Shown here: in pieces, positions 1-6,954 of the stretch | How positions within the stretch are numbered: position 1 is the stretch's first letter | Layout of the letters: every line of letters begins with the position of its first letter | Assembly (NCBI GenBank): GCA_002238855.1 | Contig: MPND01000037.1 | Span: 1 to 36,476 of the forward strand | DNA length: 36,476 bases | DNA from: SAR202 cluster bacterium bin90 | GTDB taxonomy: Bacteria > Chloroflexota > Dehalococcoidia > Lucifugimonadales > JADFKI01 | Reading direction: 5' to 3' | Position numbers and translations under genes: made by a program | Notes under the pieces: generated by a model | Database searches by the model: none | The model's input: only the letters and a program-made list of their open reading frames with translations | What the model was told of the DNA's origin: nothing

Positions 1-493
1 CGTCATCCGTGATGTGGGCATTGGACTCGTTGATGTCCCCTACCACGTAACCGCGCCCGTTGAGCTCAGCGAGTGCAGTGGCAAGGCTCCGTGCGGTCGA
101 ACAGAGATCCCGGTAGTTAACTTGAGGAGCGTTAAGGCTCCTGACGCGCGGATTATAGTAGTCAAGTAGACTGTTTTTCTTTTCCACCCTCGGCATCAAG
201 AATCCGACGGCCTCTCCGCCGTGACTGTCGTAGATGATGCCCTGCGGCCAGGCTACGTACAGGTGGCCGCTATTGGGGTCGCCTTTGACGGGAAAGTACT
301 CGATCATCACCTCCAGTTTTCTGAAGGTGCGTCGAGTCCGTTTGTCTTGATGATAGATCTTAGCGACCAGCTCAGGATGATCGGGCAGATTGTAGACCGT
401 TCCCTCGCCACCACTACCTAGCTCGTCGGAGGAGCTTAAGGTGAAGGATCCGGTCTCTTCATTCCAGACCTGTTTGTACTGTTCACCGGTCAT
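1..493 (-). CDS. Protein kinase-like protein of a vWA/PP2C/kinase triad (partial, runs off left edge)
   Basis: Reading the minus strand from an ATG at 493 gives 164 open codons with no stop before the window edge. A glycine-rich loop GSGGEGTVY lies at about residues 26-34, the ATP-binding lysine in VAKIY is K45, and the catalytic loop GDINESN puts the catalytic Asp at D153 and Asn at N158. Asp replaces the usual HRD context (GYVVGD), as in divergent bacterial kinases of the YegI type. It starts 29 bp after the PP2C gene, in the same direction, so the two probably share a transcript. The missing C-terminal half would normally hold the activation segment and any accessory domain. The kinase fold is clear; substrate and pathway are not visible. 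Confidence 0.85.
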   Translation of the reverse strand, partial: MTGEQYKQVWNEETGSFTLSSSDELGSGGEGTVYNLPDHPELVAKIYHQDKRTRRTFRKLEVMIEYFPVKGDPNSGHLYVAWPQGIIYDSHGGEAVGFLMPRVEKKNSLLDYYNPRVRSLNAPQVNYRDLCSTARSLATALAELNGRGYVVGDINESNAHITDD

Positions 494-522
494 AGGCGCA
501 AGTGTCCCCGATATGCCTGTGG

Positions 523-1335
523 CTAAGGGAGCATAGCAACAAGCAATGTGAGGTCGTCGTCGGTCCTGTCGGTCACCCTAGGGGACGATAAGAAAGACTT
601 CAGCCCATTCGATGCGGTGGTTGCGTCCCTCTGATTCTCCGCCCAGCGAAGCAATGGTGTGAAAAACGGAGAATGAGGCCTGAAATCATTGGCGGGGTCC
701 AATGCCAAAGATTGAATACCGTCTGTGAACATTAGAAGACAGGAGGTATTGACTCTCCTCACCCTGATATCCAGGCAGGAACGCCAGTCCCGGGAGGTGA
801 TGAAATTAGTCTCGTTGACATACTCGCCACGTTGCGGCGGACTGAACAGCAAGTAAGGATCTTCCTTGTTTGAGTCTGACAATGCGCCGGAGGTCACAAC
901 CGCTCCGTCGCCAATCTGAGCTGTGCCTGTCATTTCAGATGTGCATATTGCAACGATCAATGTCGTGGCATATTCTCTAATATCGATGCCGGAACCGCGG
1001 ACATCCTGCTCGAGATGGCGCCTGGCAGCGTGAACTGTCTCGGCGAGAACTTCTCGTAGGACACCCTCATACATCGGGAGGGCGTGAAGGCGCACAAGTC
1101 TTGACGCTGTCCGTAATGCCTCTCTGGCCACGGCTTCGGAGCCGACTCGCGAATACTTAGCCGAACCGGCTCCATCCGCTACTGCTGCAACCAGTACGCC
1201 GTCTCGGACACTGGCGCTGAATCTGAAGCTGTCCTGACAGGGCATATCAACTTTTGTATGAGCCGAGCCGGTGGCGGACGCGGAAATTACAAACCAGCTT
1301 CCGTCCTGCCGCATCTCCATCCTTGGTGTGCTCAT
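523..1335 (-). CDS. PP2C-family serine/threonine phosphatase
   Basis: This 270-residue protein shows the PP2C metal-binding motifs in order: CQDSF (D35), AVADGAG (D54, G55), FTDG at about residue 206, and TDDDLT at 258-263. These Asp residues bind the two metal ions that activate water for dephosphorylation of Ser/Thr. There is no signal peptide or membrane segment, so it is cytosolic. It lies between the vWA gene (46 bp upstream) and the kinase (29 bp downstream), the arrangement of the TerY-P or YegL-YegK-YegI triad. By analogy it should reverse the kinase's phosphorylation; this is inferred from context. Confidence 0.9.
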   Translation of the reverse strand: MSTPRMEMRQDGSWFVISASATGSAHTKVDMPCQDSFRFSASVRDGVLVAAVADGAGSAKYSRVGSEAVAREALRTASRLVRLHALPMYEGVLREVLAETVHAARRHLEQDVRGSGIDIREYATTLIVAICTSEMTGTAQIGDGAVVTSGALSDSNKEDPYLLFSPPQRGEYVNETNFITSRDWRSCLDIRVRRVNTSCLLMFTDGIQSLALDPANDFRPHSPFFTPLLRWAENQRDATTASNGLKSFLSSPRVTDRTDDDLTLLVAMLP

Positions 1336-1381
1336 GGATTCATCGCACCCCAGCGGTGCAGTGGGCTGACTGTGCTCAAGG

Positions 1382-2059
1382 TCATACTTTTGCCCAATTC
1401 ATCAGTTCGCTAACATCCAACTCTATCTCGTCGGTCATTCGGGACCGCGAAACACGAGACATTGATTGCGACAGCCAGACGAACATATTACTGAACTTCA
1501 TCTTGTCAAGACGCAGCGGTGGGCGAATGGACATTTTCCTGAGCCGCGCCATGTTGGCCCGCTCTACACCCACGGAGAATACGGCGACTCTCTTTTCTTT
1601 CTCTGCCAGTTTCAGTCTTTCCGAAACTTCGTCTATCTGCTCCGGTGGGTCCGTGGGATGTCCGTCGGTCAGCATGAAGAGCCATGGACGATAGTAGTTG
1701 ATGCCATTGTCCCGGTACTGTCGCTTGCGTTCATCTATCTTCTCCATGGCAAGATCGATTCCCTCGCACATCGCTGTGGTGCCGCTGGCGATCAGCTCTC
1801 GAGGGGAGAACCTGTCTGCAGTGACAAAGTCCTGGACCAACTCGGCGTTACTGCCGAAGGTTATGATTGCGATTTCGCACCGGATTGATGCGAGTTGATC
1901 CTTCCTTATGGCCAGGTAGAAGTCGACAAGACCCCTGTTGAGCAACTGGATCTTCCTGCCCTCCATTGACGAGGAAACATCCAGCAGCAGGATGACAGGA
2001 CATCTCGGCTCTGGGTTTTCAACAAATTCAATACCGTCAGGCATGATTTCATTCGTCAT
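1382..2059 (-). CDS. TerY-like vWA domain protein
   Basis: A 225-residue protein that is almost entirely one von Willebrand factor A domain. The MIDAS DxSxS motif is LLLDVSSSMEG (D27, S29, S31), followed by a conserved Thr in SGTTAMCEG and an Asp in MLTDGHPTD. Length and motifs match TerY/YegL proteins, which bind a divalent metal and act as protein-interaction modules. A good ribosome site (AGAGGAAAG) precedes the ATG. It is the first gene of the kinase/phosphatase triad, described in the literature as linked to tellurite-resistance-type stress modules; no ter genes are visible here. Its partner is unknown. Confidence 0.88.
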   Translation of the reverse strand: MTNEIMPDGIEFVENPEPRCPVILLLDVSSSMEGRKIQLLNRGLVDFYLAIRKDQLASIRCEIAIITFGSNAELVQDFVTADRFSPRELIASGTTAMCEGIDLAMEKIDERKRQYRDNGINYYRPWLFMLTDGHPTDPPEQIDEVSERLKLAEKEKRVAVFSVGVERANMARLRKMSIRPPLRLDKMKFSNMFVWLSQSMSRVSRSRMTDEIELDVSELMNWAKV

Positions 2060-2114
2060 CTTAGCTTTCCTCTTTCCGTGCCGACCTCGTGTGCCTTGCG
2101 CGTCTCTTATGCCG

Positions 2115-2202
2115 GACCTTCTGCGACCGTACGTAGCTGAGCGGCAATCCCACTACAGGCTGCGCGCGCTGTCGCAAACCGCAAGCTTCTCGGCAGAAGG
2201 TC
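2115..2202. repeat. 10-bp inverted repeat upstream of the vWA gene
   Basis: GACCTTCTGC at 2115-2124 and its exact complement GCAGAAGGTC at 2193-2202 are separated by 68 bp. They sit in the gap between the broken primase tail (ends 2324) and the vWA start (2059). I see no convincing gene between 2060 and 2323. The pair could be a regulatory site for the triad or the trace of an element end. Confidence 0.4.
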
Positions 2203-2323
2203 GTCTTTGACTTGGCAATGATATCGGCAGGCGCCTATCGGCACAAGATTGATGCTCATCACTACGCAGAACGCACGGGAGGGACAGAACAGCTCCCATG
2301 TGGTAGAGGTGTGGCATTTATTT

Positions 2324-3228
2324 CTATTCGTCCATATCAATATCGCCAAAGGGAGTCGCGATTGCCGCATCTGCCGCATCTGCCGACCTCCACTCCCATC
2401 ACCTCTACGGACCGCCCGCGAATTTTCTGGCCTGTGCCAGAGCGGTCGAGGCATCCAGGCCCGGACGGCGGCCCTGCTCGTCCTCTTCGTCCATGTCCGG
2501 TCAGATCGTGACCGAGCTGAACATCGAGAGTGCGACCCGCCAGGCAATCGGCGGTCGTGGAGTCGTGAGTGTGGCGATTACTGGATCGGGTTCTCTTGCA
2601 GCAAGCGCCAGCGCGTGTGCAGCTCCCTCGCATACCGAAACGCTCTCGCCGTGAACGTCGCCTATGGTCCAGATGGCGAGCCTGGCGTTGCCGAACTTGG
2701 GCATGTCCACGCGATTGCCCCGGGAGTTCGCATAGTCCGCCTTCTCGCCGTCGGCATCGATGCACACGAGCTGCACCGCGGAGGGCGATGGAGTCTCCAG
2801 ATACGCAGCTCTCCATGCTTCGACTGGAGCGATTGGAAACGCGATTGCGCCAATCCCTGAGTGCGATCCGCGGAAGACCGGAGCGTCGGCGGCAATCCAC
2901 CGTATTGAAGGCGGAAGTGGCAGCTCGGGCCGCCAGAGGTTGCGTTTCGCCATCCAGTTCCGGATGGGATGGTCATGTGCGTCCGCGATAGGCAGTATTT
3001 GGCTGCGTATCCAGCGCAGGGCGACTGTTCCACGCCGTTCAGGTGTCATGTTGTAGTGCTGCCCTTGATTGCGGGGCTGTACGGCGATTGTGCGGCGAAG
3101 GCTTTTCTGGAAACATGCCCGTAAGCGCCGATTCTGCCCCTTTCGGGCGACCTAGACAGGCTGGACAGAAAACCCTGAGTTTCGAGCCAGGCGAGTGCGC
3201 CGGCCGTTCCAGCACATAGAGGTATCAT
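2324..3228 (-). pseudogene. TOPRIM primase-like protein, 3' part (broken copy 1)
   Basis: The minus strand encodes the C-terminal part of a primase-like TOPRIM protein found on plasmids and integrative elements. The linker-to-core signature MAKRNLWRPELPLPP is followed by GIGAIAFPI and the TOPRIM glutamate in VCEGAAHAL. A stop at 2501-2503 interrupts the frame just before PDMDEEDEQGR, which is the expected TOPRIM Asp-x-Asp stretch, and further stops lie at 2405 and 2399. The same frame then runs to a stop at 2324. The 5' end (3046-3228) is in another frame and carries GALAWLETQG, also found in the second copy. The TOPRIM core is therefore truncated and the gene is very probably dead. Confidence 0.8.
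2948..3207. repeat. Direct repeat of primase middle segment, copy 1
   Basis: About 260 bp here match 4780-5036 in the same orientation with scattered substitutions. Similarity breaks off sharply after GTGCGCCGGCC on the right and around CGCCATCC on the left. It covers the end of the primase N-terminal domain and the linker into the TOPRIM domain. The two copies bracket the solute-binding-protein gene. Confidence 0.85.
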
Positions 3229-3546
3229 GAGTCATCCGGCACGAATACAGAGGCTCTTGTATGTTTGCCTTGCTCTGGAATAATGACTTGGTCCGGAAGG
3301 AGCGTGGTCCTGCAGATCAGTCCTGTAGCGCCGGGTGTCTCTCGTGAGAGATGATAGAATCTCGGGCGACAGGCAGGCGAACTGAAGTGGCTGTGGACAC
3401 GACGTTCGCGCTGGAGTTGACGCGTAGCAACAAGTCGAGGGATGGCCTGGGTCCCGAAGTCAGTGCAGATCATGTCTCCTTGGGCTTTGCTCAGGCCTTG
3501 ACACTGAACACGGATACTTCTGATAACATCTCTTCTGGCACTTGAC
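3208..3546. other. Non-coding stretch before the solute-binding gene
   Basis: Between the right border of repeat copy 1 and the lipoprotein gene there is no convincing gene. Two overlapping open frames on opposite strands exist but lack ribosome sites and recognisable motifs. The stretch presumably contains the promoter of the lipoprotein gene; I cannot point to a clear one. Confidence 0.4.
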
Positions 3547-4596
3547 ATGATTTCACCCTGCTTGCGTTCGCTTATCTTCTATGCCATTCTGTGTGGCGTG
3601 ATGGTTCTTTCGCTTACCGCCTGCTCGTCTGATTCCACCTCGCCGGAAGCATGCACAGATGAACCCCGTGTTCTCAACGTCGGTTTCTACGCCTTCTTCA
3701 CTCCCGTCAGCTATAGCGCCGACGAAGATTCCGATTCAGAGGGCTTCAACAGTCATGCCGGCTATGAGGCGGACCTGCTGACAGCACTCGAGGCCATGAA
3801 GGATACCGGGCTTTCCTTCTCCCGTCGCGGCATAGCACCCTGGGATGACATCTGGCTGCAGTCAGCGGGCTCGGAATACGACATCGTTGGCGGAGGCATC
3901 ACGATACTCGACTCCAGGCGACGCGACGCCACAGGCAAGCAGGTAGTCCAATTCACTTCCGGCCACATCGCCTTTCGCCAGTCGCTTCTCGTGAGGACCG
4001 AAGACTCGGAACGCCTTGCCGCATATGCTGACCTGACCAGTGACGTCCGAGTCGGCGTCCTTGCGGGCACTACCGGAGAGTTCCGCCTTCTGGAGCTTGT
4101 GGGACTTGTGGGACCGGATGGCGTTCTCTCGCACGGCGTGCAGGTTGACACACCGCACGGCACGGTGGTCGCAGACGGCAGTCAGGACTACGTGATCACC
4201 TCAGCCAATGAGTCTGCTAATCTTGCGGGACGGTCCCTCATGCGCCCTCCTTCGGATAACATGCCCCAGGTTGTTTATCTGGGAAGTGAGACGGGTGAGA
4301 CCGACCTCCTCGAAGCGCTGGCGGATGGCACGATAGATGCGGTGGCAAGAGGAGAGATAGGCAACCGCGACGCCGTCCATGCCTCCGGCGGCTCGCTGGC
4401 GATTGGGGCTCTCGATGATGAGGTTGAGTACGGCGGTTTCACACTCGCCCTGGAGGATGAGGCTCTGGCCTCCTGTCTTGACGATAAGATCAGCTATCTG
4501 ACCGACAGCCTGAGCATCGGTTACGCGGAGTGGCTTCAGGACCCCTCGGTGTTCATGCGCCGGGCCAGAATCTGGAATGGCCGGGAACGCGGCTGA
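3547..4596 (+). CDS. Lipoprotein solute-binding protein, amino-acid (SBP_bac_3) type
   Basis: This 349-residue protein starts with a lipoprotein signal: a hydrophobic stretch at about 9-23, then the lipobox L-T-A-C with C26 as the lipidated cysteine. The mature part follows the family 3 periplasmic-binding pattern: LNVGFYAFFTPVS, a GYEADLL segment, YDIVGGGITI, and the hinge-region VRVGVLAGTTGEF. Such proteins capture amino acids or small polar solutes for an ABC importer, or act as sensory domains. No permease or ATPase gene is nearby, so it is an orphan. It lies inside the segment that splits the primase gene. The ribosome site is weak and the start could be slightly different; the ligand is unknown. 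Confidence 0.85.
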   Translation: MISPCLRSLIFYAILCGVMVLSLTACSSDSTSPEACTDEPRVLNVGFYAFFTPVSYSADEDSDSEGFNSHAGYEADLLTALEAMKDTGLSFSRRGIAPWDDIWLQSAGSEYDIVGGGITILDSRRRDATGKQVVQFTSGHIAFRQSLLVRTEDSERLAAYADLTSDVRVGVLAGTTGEFRLLELVGLVGPDGVLSHGVQVDTPHGTVVADGSQDYVITSANESANLAGRSLMRPPSDNMPQVVYLGSETGETDLLEALADGTIDAVARGEIGNRDAVHASGGSLAIGALDDEVEYGGFTLALEDEALASCLDDKISYLTDSLSIGYAEWLQDPSVFMRRARIWNGRERG

Positions 4597-4637
4597 CCGC
4601 GGTGATTTCCATCGGGGGTACGCTCTTGGGGAGGCGC

Positions 4638-5272
4638 CTACCGGGTTATGGCCTTTCCTCCTGTTCCTGCTCTCCCGGCAGAGAGGTCAGGCAGGCGCCG
4701 TCTCTGCTCGGATAGGGTGGCATACCTGTCTATCATCTCCACAAGTTCGACATTTACGCGCGCTTCGCCACCTTCGTCTCGCCCATCCCAGCGCCGGATG
4801 GGAAGGGCATGTGCGTCCGCGATAGGCAGTATTTGGCTGCGTATCCAGCGCAGGGCGTCCGTTCCGCGTCGTTCAGGTGCATGGTAGTGCTGCCCTTGAT
4901 TGCGAGGCTGTACGGCGATTGTATAGCGACGGCTTTTCCGGAAACATGCCCGTAAGCGCCTGATCCGCCGTTTTCGCGCCTGTTCGGCAGGCTGGACAAA
5001 AGACCTTGAGTTTCGAGCCAGGCGAGTGCGCCGGCCTTATCGAGGCGTTCTTCGCGCATCACGAGCGCCAGCACTCCGCCGCCCTCTCCGGCTTCGAAGT
5101 CGCTCCAGGTGCCGGTGTCGAGCTTCAGTCGGAACGAACCCTTGCGCCCCCAGCGCAGCTCGCGGGCTGAGCGGCTGGACGGCTCACCGAGAAGTCGCTC
5201 GCAAACAGCCGGAGCGATGCTGATGAAATCGCCCTGCGAAGCTGGTGTGGTGGTCGGGTGATGCGCGTTCAA
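4638..5272 (-). pseudogene. TOPRIM primase-like protein, 5' part (broken copy 2)
   Basis: The gene opens with TTG at 5272, directly after the stop of a 50-codon gene. It encodes the N-terminal domain of a primase-like protein: RWGRKGSFRLKL, DTGTWSDFEAGEGGGVLALV and GALAWLETQG. After LETQG the protein-like reading moves to another frame, giving QPRNQGQHY, then APERRGTDALRWIRSQ and ADAHALPIRRW. It then leaves primase sequence and stops at 4638. The TOPRIM part is missing. The same frame break occurs at the equivalent place in copy 1, so the break either predates the duplication or is read through by frameshifting. Role if intact: primer synthesis for the mobile element. Confidence 0.75.
4780..5036. 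repeat. Direct repeat of primase middle segment, copy 2
   Basis: Second copy of the about 260-bp segment also present at 2948-3207, same orientation. Both share long identical runs such as GATAGGCAGTATTTGGCTGC, with scattered differences elsewhere. The layout N-terminus / repeat / insert / repeat / C-terminus is what a single crossover of a circle carrying an internal gene fragment would leave. Confidence 0.85.
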
Positions 5273-5274
5273 GG

Positions 5275-5427
5275 CTACGTCCTGCCTTCGTAGATGTCAC
5301 CGCGGTCGAGGGACAGACCTTCCGGCCGGCCGACTGCCGAGTGAACCGGCCAGACATCATCGAGGCTGGGCCTGCGGCGCACGTCGCTGACGGGTTTTTG
5401 AGGCTTGTCCGGCTTGCGGTCAGTCAT
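5275..5427 (-). CDS. 50-aa hypothetical protein in the TA-primase operon
   Basis: A short frame beginning MTDRKPDKPQKPVSDVRRRP and ending DIYEGRT. Its ATG overlaps the stop of the PIN gene (ATGA, 5424-5427), and its stop is 2 bp before the TTG start of the primase-like gene. This tight packing on both sides is the main evidence that it is translated. It is basic and proline-rich at the N-terminus, with no membrane segment. I do not recognise the family; its position suggests a small accessory protein of the mobile element. Confidence 0.55.
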   Translation of the reverse strand: MTDRKPDKPQKPVSDVRRRPSLDDVWPVHSAVGRPEGLSLDRGDIYEGRT

Positions 5428-5840
5428 GCGTCCGTCCTTCCGGTAGTGTCCACCAGCGCCGTTCCTTGCATCCGGGCGAGCCTCTGGTCGAAGGTGTGAA
5501 GAGGAGCGGCGTTCGCCCGATCGGTCGCCTTGAGTATCATCAGGTCAGAGAATCCTACTCCTCCCCGGCGATAGCGATATGCGGCAGCCGCTACGTCATC
5601 AGAGTTTTCGACAACCAAGCTGTCCGAGGCCGTCAGGTCCATCATGGCATCTGCAACCTGGATTCTCGTAAAGCGATAGGTTCGCTCCAGCACCCAGGCA
5701 ACCTCGAGAACAACTTCGCAACGGATGAAGCCCGGGTCGTCAGCTGTCAGCTCTTCAATCAGTTCCCGTGCGGCCTCCGCCTGCTCGGGAATGTAGCGCA
5801 CCAGGTATCGAACGAGCACATTGATATCGAGCGTGTTCAC
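5424..5840 (-). CDS. PIN-domain toxin (VapC-type ribonuclease)
   Basis: A 138-residue protein filled by one PIN domain, the usual VapC length. The acidic metal-binding residues are visible: D5 in TLDINVLVRYL, E42 in RCEVVLEVAW, D99 in VGFSDLMIL and D118 in LHTFDQRL. VapC toxins cleave tRNA or rRNA with Mg2+. The start is GTG, overlapping the antitoxin stop by four bases (GTGA), so translation is coupled. The antitoxin upstream is AbrB-type. The C-terminal end overlaps the start of the 50-aa gene. Target RNA unknown. Confidence 0.92.
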   Translation of the reverse strand: MNTLDINVLVRYLVRYIPEQAEAARELIEELTADDPGFIRCEVVLEVAWVLERTYRFTRIQVADAMMDLTASDSLVVENSDDVAAAAYRYRRGGVGFSDLMILKATDRANAAPLHTFDQRLARMQGTALVDTTGRTDA

Positions 5841-6070
5841 GCTTCTGTTGCCCCTTCCGTGATTCCGCGCTCCATGTCTTCAAGGCTTTTGGCCGGTCCG
5901 TCATACTTCAGGCTGCCGAACAGGCGATTGGTCGGGTGGACCGGCATCATCAGCACCCCTTCATCGAGTATGACGTAGCGCACCTTGGCTCCGGGCTTCA
6001 CTTCCAGTGAGTCCCTCACGGGCTTGGGCAGCGTGGTCTGGCCCTTGGTGGTTATTTCGGACTCGAACAT
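5837..6070 (-). CDS. AbrB/MazE-type antitoxin (SpoVT-AbrB domain)
   Basis: A 77-residue protein beginning MFESEITTKGQTTLPKPVRD, the swapped-hairpin AbrB DNA-binding fold, followed by LEVKPGAKVRYVI. The C-terminal tail (from about residue 45) would wrap the PIN toxin. I chose the ATG at 6070 over the in-frame ATG 21 bp upstream because AAGGAG lies 8 bases before it and the AbrB domain normally starts here. Its stop overlaps the toxin's GTG. Expected role: neutralise the PIN nuclease and repress the operon, which extends into the primase-like gene. Confidence 0.9.
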   Translation of the reverse strand: MFESEITTKGQTTLPKPVRDSLEVKPGAKVRYVILDEGVLMMPVHPTNRLFGSLKYDGPAKSLEDMERGITEGATEA

Positions 6071-6275
6071 CGAAAACGCTCCTTGAGTCATACGGCAATT
6101 GTGTGGATTACATTATGGGTGAAAGTAATGCCTGGCGCGACATCACATGGTCTGTTTGATCTTTGCTTCGGTTGAGGGCCACGCTGTCTCGCTTCATCGC
6201 CGCCGTCGCAGGGCAGGACGCAAAGCGAGGGGCGAATCATTTTTGGATCTGATGGAAAGTTGTGGGCAGGAGGGC

Positions 6276-6304
6276 TTGACAAGTAAATCATCAAGAAATA
6301 TGAT
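6276..6304 (+). promoter_or_regulatory. Strong sigma-70-type promoter, possibly leaderless
   Basis: TTGACA at 6276-6281, a 17-bp spacer, and TATGAT at 6299-6304. The match to the vegetative consensus is 6/6 and 5/6 with ideal spacing. The predicted start of transcription (6311-6312) coincides with the ATG at 6312, so the first message would lack a 5' leader. Confidence 0.7.
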
Positions 6305-6311
6305 ATGAACT

Positions 6312-6803
6312 ATGACTTACTCTATGCCTCATAGCGTCTCCAGGGCCATCCGGTTTCTGAGGCCGACACGTCCGCCGGACTGGCGCATGACCATTCCCCT
6401 CCTGCCGTTGGCAGGTTTCATGGCAGCGCTGCTTTCGGTCGCAATGCCCGCCGAGCTTGCCGCCATCGCCGATGGGAACATTGGTGGAGCATGGCAGTTC
6501 TGGGGATTCCTTTTCGCCGTCGCATTCTTCCTCGGTATAGGCGCGGGGGTCGCAGAAACGACCGGAGCGAAGGCTGTTGCGCAGACCATGCCGGATTCGC
6601 CGCTCGCCGCGTTCATCAGGACGTCCTTCTCCTGCCTCGCCAGTCTTCTCTCAGCCAGGCTGGCGGAAGCTCTTTCGATCATTAGCCTCGTCGACAGTTC
6701 CGGAGTCTTCCGCACTTGCCAGTCACGCGACACCTCTTCTCCTCTCACCCCCGACCTCTGGCCCACCGGCTCCAGCCCCCGCGTGACCTACGAGCCTGCC
6801 TAG
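6312..6803 (+). CDS. Small membrane protein, hypothetical
   Basis: A 163-residue frame with two hydrophobic segments, at about residues 28-48 (PLLPLAGFMAALLSVAMP) and 60-78 (FWGFLFAVAFFLGIGAGV), likely transmembrane helices. The tail is Ser/Pro-rich and less convincing. It lies right behind a near-consensus promoter whose start point would fall on its ATG; there is no upstream ribosome site, fitting a leaderless start, with a later ATG at 6387 as the alternative. It precedes the transfer ATPase and could be an accessory membrane protein, but I do not recognise a family. An opposing frame covers the same bases. Confidence 0.5.
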   Translation: MTYSMPHSVSRAIRFLRPTRPPDWRMTIPLLPLAGFMAALLSVAMPAELAAIADGNIGGAWQFWGFLFAVAFFLGIGAGVAETTGAKAVAQTMPDSPLAAFIRTSFSCLASLLSARLAEALSIISLVDSSGVFRTCQSRDTSSPLTPDLWPTGSSPRVTYEPA

Positions 6804-6826
6804 CCCTGTGGAGACGCAGAGCTAGG
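6799..6826 (+). terminator. Weak intrinsic terminator candidate
   Basis: CCTAGC (6799-6804) can pair with GCTAGG (6821-6826), followed by GTTTCCTTTT. The stop codon of the membrane-protein gene lies within the left arm. The stem is short and the T-tract is interrupted. Confidence 0.35.
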
Positions 6827-6954
6827 GTTTCCTTTTCGGGATAGGCACATGTAGGTGCCAAATCTTCCCCCCAACCCCGGCAGCGCGTCCCCACCTCTCA
6901 GATGATGGTTCATCCTGAGAACGGTCTCCTCGTCTGGAGGCCGGAGGGGGCAAA

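Noticed and set aside
3225..3548. Minus-strand 107-codon frame and an overlapping plus-strand 64-codon frame before the lipoprotein gene
   Set aside because: No ribosome site, no recognisable motif, and the two exclude each other; the stretch is treated as non-coding.
6329..6766. 145-codon minus-strand frame over the membrane-protein gene
   Set aside because: The plus frame has membrane helices and a promoter; the minus frame has neither a ribosome site nor a motif.
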